Assembly: GCF_013032445.1 (NCBI RefSeq)
Contig: NZ_WQCA01000007.1
Location: forward strand, 186,001-250,000
Direction: 5' to 3'
Length of the DNA: 64,000 nucleotides
DNA from: Ruegeria arenilitoris
Lineage (GTDB): Bacteria; Pseudomonadota; Alphaproteobacteria; Rhodobacterales; Rhodobacteraceae
Shown piece by piece: positions 53,356 to 62,810 of this stretch. Made by a program: the position numbers and the translations under genes. Position 1 is the first letter of the stretch, and each line of letters begins with the position of its first letter. The notes below the pieces were generated by a model. That model worked only from the letters and a program-made list of their open reading frames with translations, ran no database searches and was not told where the DNA came from.

Positions 53356-53820
53356 ATGCCCGCCCTCAACCCTCTGCACATGTCAGCTGTTTGCGCGTCC
53401 CGCGCGGCTTGTGCTGTGGCGGGCATTTTCCTTCTGCTGTTGCAGCTGCTTGGCCCGGCGCTGGCGAGTCCCGGGGAAAGCATGTGGGTGGAGATCTGCT
53501 CGGAGGCAGGGGCGGTCTGGGTTCAGGTGGACCTTGAAGAGGACACCACTGACCCAACCGCGCCCTGTCCGAAATGCGCCGACTGCGCCCTGTGCGCGGT
53601 CACCTCAGCGGCCCCGGTGCCGGAGCTGCCCGTGTTGCAACGGGACGGTCTTGCTCACGCCGCACATTGCGAAACCCGCGATCTGGTCAATGTCACCAGC
53701 GTAAAACGCCTGTGGCCCGAAACCCGGGGGCCCCCGCGCGCGGCCCAAGAAATAACTGAACGCGCCCTGCGCGCGTCCATGGCGTCCACCCAATTAATCG
53801 GAGGTGCGCCGTGGTCGTAA
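53356..53820 (+). CDS. DUF2946-like protein before nosR
   Basis: This 154-residue protein has a hydrophobic N-terminus (ACAVAGIFLLLLQLLGPALA) that is probably a signal or membrane segment. It is followed by EICSEAGAVWVQVDL and a cysteine group, CPKCADCALCAV, typical of DUF2946, a family proposed to handle copper. The segment upstream of nosR supports a link to nitrous oxide reductase, a copper enzyme. It overlaps nosR by 10 bp. An internal ATG at 53380 is possible. Confidence 0.65.
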   Translation: MPALNPLHMSAVCASRAACAVAGIFLLLLQLLGPALASPGESMWVEICSEAGAVWVQVDLEEDTTDPTAPCPKCADCALCAVTSAAPVPELPVLQRDGLAHAAHCETRDLVNVTSVKRLWPETRGPPRAAQEITERALRASMASTQLIGGAPWS

Positions 53821-55988
53821 GTCGCGCAATCCATTTCCTGCTGGCCTTTACCTTGTCCTGCCTGATGGCGATCAGCGCCCATGCAGACAGCCTCGCCAGC
53901 TTCCTGCCTGAAATCGAGCCCGCCGATCTGGCCCCCGGTGCCGATGCCTTTGGCCCGGTGCGGGATGACGTGCCCGTCGCCCCGGTGTTGAAGGGCGGGG
54001 AAACCATCGCCTGGGCCTTTTTGACATCCGACTTCGTGGGCACTACCGGCTATTCCGGCAAACCTATCCACGTGGTTGCCGCCATCGACGACGATGCGGT
54101 TCTGACCGGGGTGAAACTGGTCAAACACTCGGAACCCATCGTTCTGATCGGCATCCCTAACTCCCGCATGGTCGAACTGACCGAAGGCTACACCGGCCTG
54201 GACCTCAAGCACGAGGCCGCAACGGGTGGCGAGGGGCATGACCTCGACATCATCTCGGGCGCGACGGTCACAATCATGGTGATCGACGACAGCCTTGTGC
54301 GCGGCGGCATAAAAGTGTCCCGCGCTCTGGGTCTGGGCGGGTTGTCCCCGCTACAGGCCGAAGGTCCGAAACGCGAAGTCGATATGGCGCAGGATGCGAC
54401 CCATGACTGGACGACTCTTTCAGGCGACGGCTCGATCCGGCGGCTGACGCTGGATGTGGGTCAGGTCAACGCCGCGTTTGAGGCTACCGGCGATCAGCGC
54501 GCCATCGAACGCCCCGAGCGGGGCGAGCCAGACGACACCTTTATCGACATGCACGTGGCGCTTGCGTCGGTGCCATCGATCGGGAAATCCCTGTTGGGTG
54601 AGGCCGAGTACCAGAACCTGACCAAATGGCTGGACGAAGGCGAACAGGCCATTCTGGTGCTGGGGCGCGGGGCCTACAGCTTTAAGGGCTCGGGCTATGT
54701 GCGCGGTGGTATTTTCGACCGGATTCAACTGATCCAAGGCGACAGCTCGGTGCGCTTCTTCGACAAGCAACAGCGCCGTCTGGGGCGGGTCGCAGCATCT
54801 GATGCGCCCAGCTTCACCGAGTTGGACATCTTCAAGATCCCTGCTGACGCAGAATTCGACCCGACCGAGCCGTTCCGCCTGCAATTGCTGGTGCAACGGG
54901 CCGTGGGCGCGGTCGAGAAAACCTTCCTGACCTTCGATCTGGGCTACAAACTGCCGGAACAGTACCTGCTGCCCATCGCAGCCCCTGCGGTCGTCGATGA
55001 CGCCACCGGTGAAGCCGCTGCCAAGGCCGCCCTGTGGCAACGGATCTGGAAAGATCGCACCGTTGAGATCGGCGTTCTGGGCGTCATGCTGCTGGTGCTG
55101 ACGGCCACCTTCTTCTTCCAGTTCCACGCAACGATGAATGCGCGGGTCTTCTACTGGTTCCGCATCGGCTACCTGACCATGACCCTGTTCTTCATCGGCT
55201 GGTACGCCAATGCACAGCTGAGCGTTGTGAACCTGATGGCGCTGGCAGGCAGCTTGCGCACTGGGTTCTCATGGGACGCCTTCCTGCTGGATCCGCTGGT
55301 CTTCATTCAGTGGTTCGCAGTTGCCGCCGCCCTGCTGTTCTGGGGTCGAGGCGCCTATTGCGGCTGGCTCTGCCCGTTCGGCGCTCTGCAGGAATTGACC
55401 AACAAGATCGCACGTGCGCTGAAGGTGCCGCAATGGACTCTGCCCTGGGGTCTGAACGAACGGCTTTGGCCGGCGAAATACATGATCTTCCTCGTGCTCT
55501 TCGGCATCAGCTTTGTCTCGATCCCGCTGGCCGAAAAATATGCCGAGATCGAGCCCTTCAAGACCGCGATCATCCTGAAATTCATGCGCGACTGGCCGTT
55601 TGTGGTCTTTGCGCTGCTCTTGCTGGGGATCGGGCTGTTCATCGAACGGTTCTACTGCCGCTACCTCTGCCCGCTGGGCGGAGCGCTGGCGATCCCTGCC
55701 CGTATCCGCATGTTTGACTGGCTGCGCCGCTACAAGGATTGCGGCACCCCCTGTCAGACCTGCGCCAACGAATGCCCCGTTCAGGCCATCCACCCCACCG
55801 GTGAGATCAACCCGAACGAGTGCGTCACCTGCCTGCATTGTCAGGTGCTCTACCAGTCCGAGGACAAATGTCCCGTCATTATCCGCCAGCTGAAGCGGCG
55901 GGCCAAGACAGGGTCGGTCAGCCCTAAGACCCCCCTCGGACAACCACCGGCGAACCATCCGAACGCCAAACCGCAAACCGTTTCCTAA
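53811..55988 (+). CDS. nosR: NosR, polyferredoxin and FMN regulatory/electron transfer protein
   Basis: This 725-residue protein has a periplasmic FMN-binding domain (GATVTIMVIDDSLV region), about six central membrane helices, and a cytoplasmic part with CPFGALQE and CPLGGAL cysteine motifs and two 4Fe-4S groups (CGTPCQTCANECP and CVTCLHCQVLYQSEDKCP). NosR is needed for NosZ activity and expression. The start is a GTG with GGAGGTGCGCC upstream and overlaps the previous gene by 10 bp. Confidence 0.95.
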   Translation: MVVSRAIHFLLAFTLSCLMAISAHADSLASFLPEIEPADLAPGADAFGPVRDDVPVAPVLKGGETIAWAFLTSDFVGTTGYSGKPIHVVAAIDDDAVLTGVKLVKHSEPIVLIGIPNSRMVELTEGYTGLDLKHEAATGGEGHDLDIISGATVTIMVIDDSLVRGGIKVSRALGLGGLSPLQAEGPKREVDMAQDATHDWTTLSGDGSIRRLTLDVGQVNAAFEATGDQRAIERPERGEPDDTFIDMHVALASVPSIGKSLLGEAEYQNLTKWLDEGEQAILVLGRGAYSFKGSGYVRGGIFDRIQLIQGDSSVRFFDKQQRRLGRVAASDAPSFTELDIFKIPADAEFDPTEPFRLQLLVQRAVGAVEKTFLTFDLGYKLPEQYLLPIAAPAVVDDATGEAAAKAALWQRIWKDRTVEIGVLGVMLLVLTATFFFQFHATMNARVFYWFRIGYLTMTLFFIGWYANAQLSVVNLMALAGSLRTGFSWDAFLLDPLVFIQWFAVAAALLFWGRGAYCGWLCPFGALQELTNKIARALKVPQWTLPWGLNERLWPAKYMIFLVLFGISFVSIPLAEKYAEIEPFKTAIILKFMRDWPFVVFALLLLGIGLFIERFYCRYLCPLGGALAIPARIRMFDWLRRYKDCGTPCQTCANECPVQAIHPTGEINPNECVTCLHCQVLYQSEDKCPVIIRQLKRRAKTGSVSPKTPLGQPPANHPNAKPQTVS

Positions 55989-56003
55989 AAAGGAGGGACG
56001 ATC

Positions 56004-57911
56004 ATGTCGGACAACGAAAACAAACTGAACATCACACGCCGTGGGATGCTGGGGGCCACCGCCACCGGTGCCGTACTGGCCGGGACCGGTCTGGGCTCGA
56101 CCCTGATGACCGCCCGCGAAGCCAGCGCTGCAGCCAAGTACAACCTCGAACCCGGTGAGCTGGACGAGTATTACGGTTTTTGGTCCTCGGGTCAGACCGG
56201 CGAGCTGCGCATTCTGGGCTTCCCGTCCATGCGCGAGCTGATGCGGGTGCCGGTGTTCAACCGCTGCTCGGCCACCGGTTGGGGTCAGACCAACGAGTCG
56301 CTGAAAATCATGACCGACGGTCTGTTGCCGGAAACCAAGGAATTCCTCGCCAAGCGTGGCATGAAAACCTATGACAACGGCGACCTGCACCACCCGCATA
56401 TGTCGTTCACAGACGGCACCTATGACGGCCGCTATCTGTTCATGAACGACAAGGCCAACACCCGCGTTGCCCGCGTGCGCTGCGACGTGATGAAATGCGA
56501 CAAGATCACCGAGATCCCCAACGCCAAGGCGATCCACGGTCTGCGTCCGCAGAAATTCCCGCGCACCGGTTATGTCTTTGCCAATGGCGAAGATGAAACA
56601 CCGCTGGTCAATGACGGCAGTGTGCTGGACGATCCGTCGCAATACGTGAACATCTTCACCGCGCTGGACGGTGACACGATGGAGGTCGCATGGCAGGTGA
56701 TGGTGTCGGGCAACCTCGACAACACCGACTGCGACTATCAGGGCAAATACGCCTACTCGACCTCGTACAACTCGGAAATGGGTGTGAACCTGGCCGAGAT
56801 GACCGAGAATGAGCTGGACCACGTTGTTGTCTTCAACCTTGCTGAAATCGAAGCGGGTATCGAAGCGGGCGACTATCAGGAACTGAAGGGCGTCAAAGTT
56901 CTGGACGGCCGCAAGGGATCGAACAAGAAATACACCCGCTACATCCCGATCCCGAACTCGCCGCACGGCATCAACACCGCGCCGGACGGCAAGCACGTCT
57001 GTATCAACGGCAAGCTATCGCCGACCGTTTCGATCATGGACGTGACCAAGTTGGACGCCCTGTTCGAAAGCGATGCCGATCCGCGGTCGTGCATCGTGGG
57101 TGAGCCGCAGCTGGGGCTTGGCCCGCTGCACACCGCCTATGATGGTCAGGGCAACGCGTTCACCACGCTGTTCTTGGACAGCCAGGTTGTGAAGTGGAAC
57201 ATGGATAAGGCCATCCGCGCCTATGCGGGTGAGGATGTGGATCCGATCATCTCGAAAGTGGACGTGCATTATCAGCCGGGCCATAACTCGACCTCGATGG
57301 GTGAAACCAAAGATGCCGACGGCAAATGGCTGATTTCGATGAACAAATTCTCGAAAGACCGGTTCCTGAACACAGGACCGTTGAAGCCCGAGAACGAGCA
57401 GCTGATCGATATCTCATCCGATGAGATGAAGGTGGTTCATGACGGTCCGACCTTTGCCGAACCGCATGACTCGATCATCGTTCGCGCCGACATCGTCAAC
57501 CCGGTCAACGTCTGGGACCGCAACGATGTGACTTGGGAAGACGCCCGCAAACAGGCCGAAGCCGATGGCATCGATCTGGAAGAAGGCGCCGAAGAACCGA
57601 TCCGGGATGGCAACAAGGTGCGGGTCTACATGACCTCGCAGGCACCGACCTTCAGCCTTGAGAAGTTCACCGTCAAACAGGGCGACGAGGTGACAATCTA
57701 CGTCACCAACCTGGATGACGTGGACGACGTGACCCACGGCTTCTGCCTGGGTAACTACGGCATCGCCTTCGAGATCGGACCAATGGCAACCGCGTCGATC
57801 ACCTTCACCGCAGACCGTCCGGGCGTGCACTGGTTCTATTGCCAGTGGTTCTGCCACGCGCTGCACATGGAAATGCGCGGCCGTATGCTGGTTGAACCGG
57901 CAGGAGCGTAA
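56004..57911 (+). CDS. nosZ: Nitrous oxide reductase
   Basis: NosZ reduces N2O to N2 in the periplasm. The 635-residue precursor has a twin-arginine signal ([14 protein letters not shown]), a seven-bladed propeller with many histidine ligands for the CuZ centre (for example DLHHPHMSF and FAEPHDSI), and a C-terminal CuA domain with the ligand string [16 protein letters not shown] (C-x3-C-x3-H-x2-M). It belongs to the typical Tat-exported clade I form. AGGAGG lies before the ATG. Confidence 0.97.
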   Translation: MSDNENKLNITRRGMLGATATGAVLAGTGLGSTLMTAREASAAAKYNLEPGELDEYYGFWSSGQTGELRILGFPSMRELMRVPVFNRCSATGWGQTNESLKIMTDGLLPETKEFLAKRGMKTYDNGDLHHPHMSFTDGTYDGRYLFMNDKANTRVARVRCDVMKCDKITEIPNAKAIHGLRPQKFPRTGYVFANGEDETPLVNDGSVLDDPSQYVNIFTALDGDTMEVAWQVMVSGNLDNTDCDYQGKYAYSTSYNSEMGVNLAEMTENELDHVVVFNLAEIEAGIEAGDYQELKGVKVLDGRKGSNKKYTRYIPIPNSPHGINTAPDGKHVCINGKLSPTVSIMDVTKLDALFESDADPRSCIVGEPQLGLGPLHTAYDGQGNAFTTLFLDSQVVKWNMDKAIRAYAGEDVDPIISKVDVHYQPGHNSTSMGETKDADGKWLISMNKFSKDRFLNTGPLKPENEQLIDISSDEMKVVHDGPTFAEPHDSIIVRADIVNPVNVWDRNDVTWEDARKQAEADGIDLEEGAEEPIRDGNKVRVYMTSQAPTFSLEKFTVKQGDEVTIYVTNLDDVDDVTHGFCLGNYGIAFEIGPMATASITFTADRPGVHWFYCQWFCHALHMEMRGRMLVEPAGA

Positions 57912-57914
57912 CCC

Positions 57915-59171
57915 ATGCGTTGGCCCCTGCTCATACCGCTCCTGCTTGGCTCGCCCCTTTGGGCGGCGGACTGGGACGTGCCCAATCGGGCGGGGGCCAT
58001 CACTGAAATTCTGGCGCAGGCGGCGGATGGGGACACCCTCCGCCTGAGCCCCGGCACCTATAACGAACAGCTGGTTCTGGACCGGCCCGTCACCATCGAC
58101 GGGCTGGGACAGGCCACCATCGACGGTCAAGGCGCAGGCAGTGTCATCACCGTGACAGGGCCCGGCGTGACCGTGCGCGGCTTAACCGTGATCGGTTCGG
58201 GCTCAAGCCATGACGGGATCGACAGTGGTATCCAACTGACCAAAACGGCCAAAGCGCCGGTGGTCGAAGATAACGTGCTGCTGGGCAATCTCTATGGCAT
58301 CGACATTCACGGCGCCAAGGACAGCATCGTGCGTGGCAACCGGATCGAAGGGCGGCAGGACCGCCGGATGAATGACCGCGGCAATGGCGTCTATGTCTGG
58401 AACGCGCCTGGTGCAGTTGTCGAAGGCAACGACATCCGATTTGGCCGCGACGGGATCTTTGTGAACTCGTCAAAAAAGAACACCTTCACCGGCAACCTGT
58501 TCCGCGACCTGCGCTTTGCGGTGCATTACATGTATGCCGATGACTCGGTGGTCAGCGACAATATCTCGATCGGCAACGATCTGGGCTATGCGGTGATGTT
58601 CTCGACCAATGTGGCCGTGACCGACAATGTCTCGATCGGTGACCGGGAACATGGCGTGATGCTGAACTACGCCAACAAGAGCGTCATCTCCGGCAACGTG
58701 GTGAAAGGTGCCAGGGAAAAATGCACCTTCCTTTATAATTCCAACAAGAACGACTTCACCGACAACTGGTTCCAGGGATGCGGCATCGGCATCCACTTTA
58801 CGGCAGGCTCCGAGCGTAACCGGATCGTCGGCAATGCCTTTGTCGGCAATCGGACGCAGGTGAAATACGTCTCGACCAAATGGGTCGAGTGGTCCGAAGA
58901 CGGGCGCGGCAATTACTGGTCCGATTTTGCCGCTTACGATGTGGATGGCAACGGCGTGGCCGACGCCCCCTATCGCCCCAATGACAGTATGGACCATGTG
59001 CTGTGGACCCAACCCTCCGCCAAACTTCTGCTCGGCTCCCCAGCCGTGCAACTGGTGCGCTGGTCGCAATCGGCCTTCCCGGCGCTGCTGCCGGGCGGTG
59101 TGATGGACAGCAACCCATTGATGCAAGCCCCTGAACCCCAAGCAATGAAAAAGGTGCCTCATGACGGATAA
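57915..59171 (+). CDS. nosD: NosD, periplasmic copper-centre maturation protein
   Basis: This 418-residue protein has a signal peptide (WPLLIPLLLGSPLWA) and many right-handed beta-helix repeats with NxxxxN turns (for example GNVVKGAREKCTFLYNSNKN). NosD works with the NosFY transporter to make the CuZ centre of NosZ. It starts 3 bp after nosZ and overlaps nosF by 11 bp. Confidence 0.95.
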   Translation: MRWPLLIPLLLGSPLWAADWDVPNRAGAITEILAQAADGDTLRLSPGTYNEQLVLDRPVTIDGLGQATIDGQGAGSVITVTGPGVTVRGLTVIGSGSSHDGIDSGIQLTKTAKAPVVEDNVLLGNLYGIDIHGAKDSIVRGNRIEGRQDRRMNDRGNGVYVWNAPGAVVEGNDIRFGRDGIFVNSSKKNTFTGNLFRDLRFAVHYMYADDSVVSDNISIGNDLGYAVMFSTNVAVTDNVSIGDREHGVMLNYANKSVISGNVVKGAREKCTFLYNSNKNDFTDNWFQGCGIGIHFTAGSERNRIVGNAFVGNRTQVKYVSTKWVEWSEDGRGNYWSDFAAYDVDGNGVADAPYRPNDSMDHVLWTQPSAKLLLGSPAVQLVRWSQSAFPALLPGGVMDSNPLMQAPEPQAMKKVPHDG

Positions 59172-60054
59172 GGCCCTGACTATCGATCATGTCAGCAAAG
59201 ACCGTGGAAAGATTCGCGTTCTTGACGATATCACCCTGTCTCTTGCCCCCGGTCAGCGCGTGGCGCTGCTGGGCCATAACGGTGCGGGCAAGTCGACCCT
59301 GATCAAATCCATCCTCGGCCTGACGCCAATCCAGGGCGGAACCATTCGGATTGGTGACACCACCCCCGGAACAGCGCAGGCACGACGGAATACGGCCTAT
59401 CTGCCTGAAGCGGTTTCGTTCCATCCAGCCCTGACCGGGCGCGAGCAACTGACCCTGTTTGCAAAGCTGTCCGGGACCAAAGCCGACGTGCCCGGCTTGC
59501 TGGACCGCGTCGGCCTGAGCGACGCTCTGGACCGCCGGATCGGAGCCTATTCCAAGGGGATGCGGCAACGTCTGGGTCTGGCACAGGTTCTGCTGGGCCA
59601 GCCGAAAGTGGCGCTGCTGGACGAACCGACCAGCGGGTTGGACCCGATTTCCCGGCAAGATCTCTACGCCATCATCGATGAGCTGGCTGCACAGGGCACC
59701 GCCGTCCTGATCGCCTCGCACGCCCTGACCGAGGTCGAGGCCCGCACCGACCGCATCGCAATCATGCGCAAGGGGCGGATGGTGGCTGATGACACACTGA
59801 GCAACCTGTCCGCGCTGGCCGGTCTGCCAATCCGCCTGAAAGTCCGCGCTAGTGCCAACCCCGATGCGCTGGCCGCCGAACTGGGTGGCAATCGGATCAA
59901 CGGTGCTTCTGTGGAACTGCTCTGCGCCCCCGATGACAAGATGGAGGCCCTGCGCCGCATCGCCGGGTTGGGCGATGCCGTGGCGGATGTTGAGATGACC
60001 CCGCCCAAGCTGGAAGACCTTTATCGCCACTACGCTCAGGAGGAGATGCAATGA
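59161..60054 (+). CDS. nosF: NosF, ABC transporter ATP-binding subunit
   Basis: This 297-residue ATPase has Walker A GHNGAGKSTL, the signature YSKGMRQRLGLAQ, and Walker B VALLDEPTSGLDP. It powers a step of CuZ assembly with NosY and NosD. It overlaps nosY by 4 bp. Confidence 0.95.
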   Translation: MTDKALTIDHVSKDRGKIRVLDDITLSLAPGQRVALLGHNGAGKSTLIKSILGLTPIQGGTIRIGDTTPGTAQARRNTAYLPEAVSFHPALTGREQLTLFAKLSGTKADVPGLLDRVGLSDALDRRIGAYSKGMRQRLGLAQVLLGQPKVALLDEPTSGLDPISRQDLYAIIDELAAQGTAVLIASHALTEVEARTDRIAIMRKGRMVADDTLSNLSALAGLPIRLKVRASANPDALAAELGGNRINGASVELLCAPDDKMEALRRIAGLGDAVADVEMTPPKLEDLYRHYAQEEMQ

Positions 60055-60872
60055 CCCGCTTCCTCGCCATTACCCGCACCGAAATGCTGATCCTGCGCCG
60101 CAACCGCTGGCTGCTGGTCGCCACGCTGATCATGGTGCTGTTCGCGCTGGCGCTGACCTTCGCAGGTAGTGCACCGACTGGCACACTGGGCGTCGACATG
60201 CTGACCGTCTCGGTCGCCTCGATGACCACCCTGTCGGTCTATCTCGCGCCTTTGCTGGCGCTGATGATCTCCTTCGACGCCATCGCCGGAGACGTCGACC
60301 GGGGCAGCCTTTCACTGCTGCTGTCCTACCCCGCCGGGCGCGGAGAAATCCTGCTGGGCAAGTTCACCGCCCACCTGGCCGCGCTGGCTTTCGCCATGAC
60401 AGTCGGCTTCGGCACCGCAGGTGCAGTCGCCGCCTTTTTCGGCGGTGCCGGGCCGGAAAGCCTGATGGCTCTGGTCCGCCTCATTCTCACGTCCATCCTG
60501 TTGGGCGCCGTGTTTCTGGCGCTGGGTTACCTGCTGTCCGCCCTGGCACGGGGCGCTACGGCGGCGGCAGGCCTGTCGGCCGGGCTCTGGCTGGTTTTTG
60601 TCGTCCTCTATGATCTGGGCTTGTTGGGAGCCGTCGTCATGGACAAGGGCGGCACCTTCACCCAATCCGTCTTTCCATGGGTGATGGTAGCCAACCCGGC
60701 CGACGCATTTCGTCTGTGGAACATCGCCGCAACCGAAGGTGTCGCCATGGCATCCGGCATGACCGGAGCCGCGCAAGCCCTGCCCGTCTGGGCCGCGCCC
60801 ACCTCGCTGCTGATCTGGCCGGTATTGGGCTTTGCCCTCGCCCGCCTTGCGTTCCGGAGGGTCGAGCCATGA
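60051..60872 (+). CDS. nosY: NosY, ABC transporter membrane subunit
   Basis: This 273-residue protein has six hydrophobic helices of the ABC-2 type, with YLAPLLALMISFDAIAGDVDR and an SLLLSYPAGRGEILLGKF coupling segment. It pairs with NosF. It overlaps nosL by 4 bp (ATGA). Confidence 0.94.
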   Translation: MTRFLAITRTEMLILRRNRWLLVATLIMVLFALALTFAGSAPTGTLGVDMLTVSVASMTTLSVYLAPLLALMISFDAIAGDVDRGSLSLLLSYPAGRGEILLGKFTAHLAALAFAMTVGFGTAGAVAAFFGGAGPESLMALVRLILTSILLGAVFLALGYLLSALARGATAAAGLSAGLWLVFVVLYDLGLLGAVVMDKGGTFTQSVFPWVMVANPADAFRLWNIAATEGVAMASGMTGAAQALPVWAAPTSLLIWPVLGFALARLAFRRVEP

Positions 60873-61384
60873 AACGTCTTGCCCTGATCGCCCTGATCGC
60901 TCTGACCGCCTGCAAGGAAGAAGTGGCCGAAGCCCCCGACCCGGTTGATCTGACCCCGGAAGCGCTCAGCTTTTTCTGTCAGATGAACATCGCCGAACAT
61001 GGCGGGCCAAAGGGGCAGATTCATCTGGAAGGGTATCCCGCGCCGCTGTTTTTTGCGCAAGTGCGCGACATGGTGGCCTATCTCAAAAGCCCCGAACGCG
61101 ATGCCGAAATCACCGCCGTTTACGTCAGTGACATGGGTGCTGCCCCAAACTGGCGGCAGCCGGGCATTTCCAACTGGATCGCGGCGGATGGAGCCACCTT
61201 TGTGGTCGGCTCCAACGTTGCCGGCGGCATGGGCGCGCCCGAAGTTGTGCCCTTCGCCGACCCCACTGCTGCCGATGTCTTTATCACCCAATATGGCGGC
61301 GCGCAGATGCCGCTGTCCGACATTCCCGCGGCCGAGGTTCTTGGCCCCGTCGATCTGGACCTGAAACTGGAGACCCCCGCATGA
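60869..61384 (+). CDS. nosL: NosL, copper-binding outer-face lipoprotein
   Basis: This 171-residue lipoprotein has the lipobox LIALTAC with the lipid-modified cysteine at residue 15 and a CQMN segment with a methionine next to a cysteine, the copper-binding site reported for the family. NosL delivers copper for NosZ. The ATG at 60869 is chosen for the ATGA overlap with nosY. Confidence 0.92.
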   Translation: MKRLALIALIALTACKEEVAEAPDPVDLTPEALSFFCQMNIAEHGGPKGQIHLEGYPAPLFFAQVRDMVAYLKSPERDAEITAVYVSDMGAAPNWRQPGISNWIAADGATFVVGSNVAGGMGAPEVVPFADPTAADVFITQYGGAQMPLSDIPAAEVLGPVDLDLKLETPA

Positions 61385-62283
61385 CCCCCCTCTCCCGCCG
61401 TCGGTTCCTGACCATGTCTGCCGCCTGCGCCACCTTTCCAGCCGGTGCGAAGCCCGCCCCGGCGGCCCATTGGCGCGGGGTTGCGCTGGGGGCCGAGGCC
61501 AGTTTGCGGCTGGAGGGGCTGACCGACGCCCAGGCCGCGCCGATCATCGCCGCAGCTGAGGCCGAGATGGACCGGCTGGAAAACATCTTCAGCCTGTACC
61601 GCCCCCAATCCGAACTCAGCCGCCTGAACCGCGACGGCCACCTGTCCGGCCCCGCGCCCGAACTGCTGAACATTCTCAGCCTGTGCACTGCGATACATGA
61701 AGCCTCAGACGGGGCCTTCGATCCTTCGATTCAACCGCTTTGGTCCGCTATTGCAACTGGTGCGAACCCAGAGGAAATCGACGCGGCCCGGCGCTCTGTC
61801 GGATGGGCTCGCGTGACTGTTCGGACGGACGTGATCCACCTGCCCCAACCCGGTGTGTCTGCGCTGACCCTGAACGGCATCGCGCAGGGCGCAATCACCG
61901 ATCGCATCAGCGCGCTTCTGACCGCGCATGGCTTGCGGGACGTGCTGGTGAACATGGGAGAAATCGCCGCTCTGGGCCAACGCGCAGACGGGCAAGCGTG
62001 GCAGGTCGGATTGGCTGGGCGCGGAGGAAACGTTCACAAGTCCATCGAACTGCGGGACCGCGCGGTCGCAACATCGGACGCACGCAGCCTCATGCTGACA
62101 GGTGAACAGGGGCACATCCTGAACCCTGCAGGCGACCCACGTCCAGCGCATGTCGTCTCGGTCTCAGCCCCCAGCGCGGCCATCGCCGATGGGCTGTCCA
62201 CGGCTTTGTGCGCCTTACCGGAGAAAAGAATTGGCGCTGTCACTGCGGCATTCCCCGAAGTCCGGGTGGAAATGCGTCTCTAG
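61381..62283 (+). CDS. nosX: NosX, ApbE-type FMN transferase
   Basis: This 300-residue protein has a twin-arginine-like signal (SRRRFLTMSAACATF) and an ApbE domain with EMDRLENIFSLYRPQSELSR, GIAQGAITDRI and HILNPAGDPRPAHVVSVS. It attaches FMN to NosR. It ends the nos operon; no clear terminator is seen. Confidence 0.92.
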   Translation: MTPLSRRRFLTMSAACATFPAGAKPAPAAHWRGVALGAEASLRLEGLTDAQAAPIIAAAEAEMDRLENIFSLYRPQSELSRLNRDGHLSGPAPELLNILSLCTAIHEASDGAFDPSIQPLWSAIATGANPEEIDAARRSVGWARVTVRTDVIHLPQPGVSALTLNGIAQGAITDRISALLTAHGLRDVLVNMGEIAALGQRADGQAWQVGLAGRGGNVHKSIELRDRAVATSDARSLMLTGEQGHILNPAGDPRPAHVVSVSAPSAAIADGLSTALCALPEKRIGAVTAAFPEVRVEMRL

Positions 62284-62810
62284 TCAGAAGGACGCGTTTT
62301 TCCCATCTGGTTAGGCTATGTTAAGACACACCAAAACGCCAGAACCGTAGTATCGGTTTACCCAACAACTTAACGTACAAGCCGTTACTTTCGCGGCCAC
62401 TACAGAATTGGTTCTGGCCGAGACGATGGGGGCTTTTTGGGCTTCCACACTGCTTGCCCGGTGACCGGATGCCAGAGAGTGCAATGTCTGGTGCAAAAAC
62501 TCCGCTTTTTTTGATGACAGAATGCTGGGTTTGTTTCCCTCTTGTGGGACAAATGCGAGGCCAAACTCATGTCGCGCGAATGCGACTAGGCCAACACATG
62601 CCACAAGTCGGCTGAGCACCTTGACACGAATCTGAGGCTCGCGGACACTTGATGCAGTTAAGACTTGTTACCTGCTTTGAGACTTTAACTCCGTCGTATT
62701 TACCGGTTTGCCACTGCGACGAGGCGCATTATTCAGCGCATTCTGATCGTCCACCTTTGGCGCATACGGGCTTAAACCGCCTCAAGGCCTAAGCTGAAGG
62801 AGCGACGAAA
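62284..62810. other. Noncoding stretch before the tail sheath gene
   Basis: This 527 bp stretch separates the nos operon from the sheath gene. I see no convincing gene; a 102-codon open frame on the reverse strand has no recognised features. The promoter and ribosome site (GAAGGAGCGACG just before 62811) of the sheath gene lie at its end. Confidence 0.5.

Noticed and set aside
62311..62619. A 102-codon reverse-strand frame before the sheath gene
   Set aside because: No motif, signal or conserved context could be recognised. It may be a decayed insertion sequence, but no inverted ends were seen.
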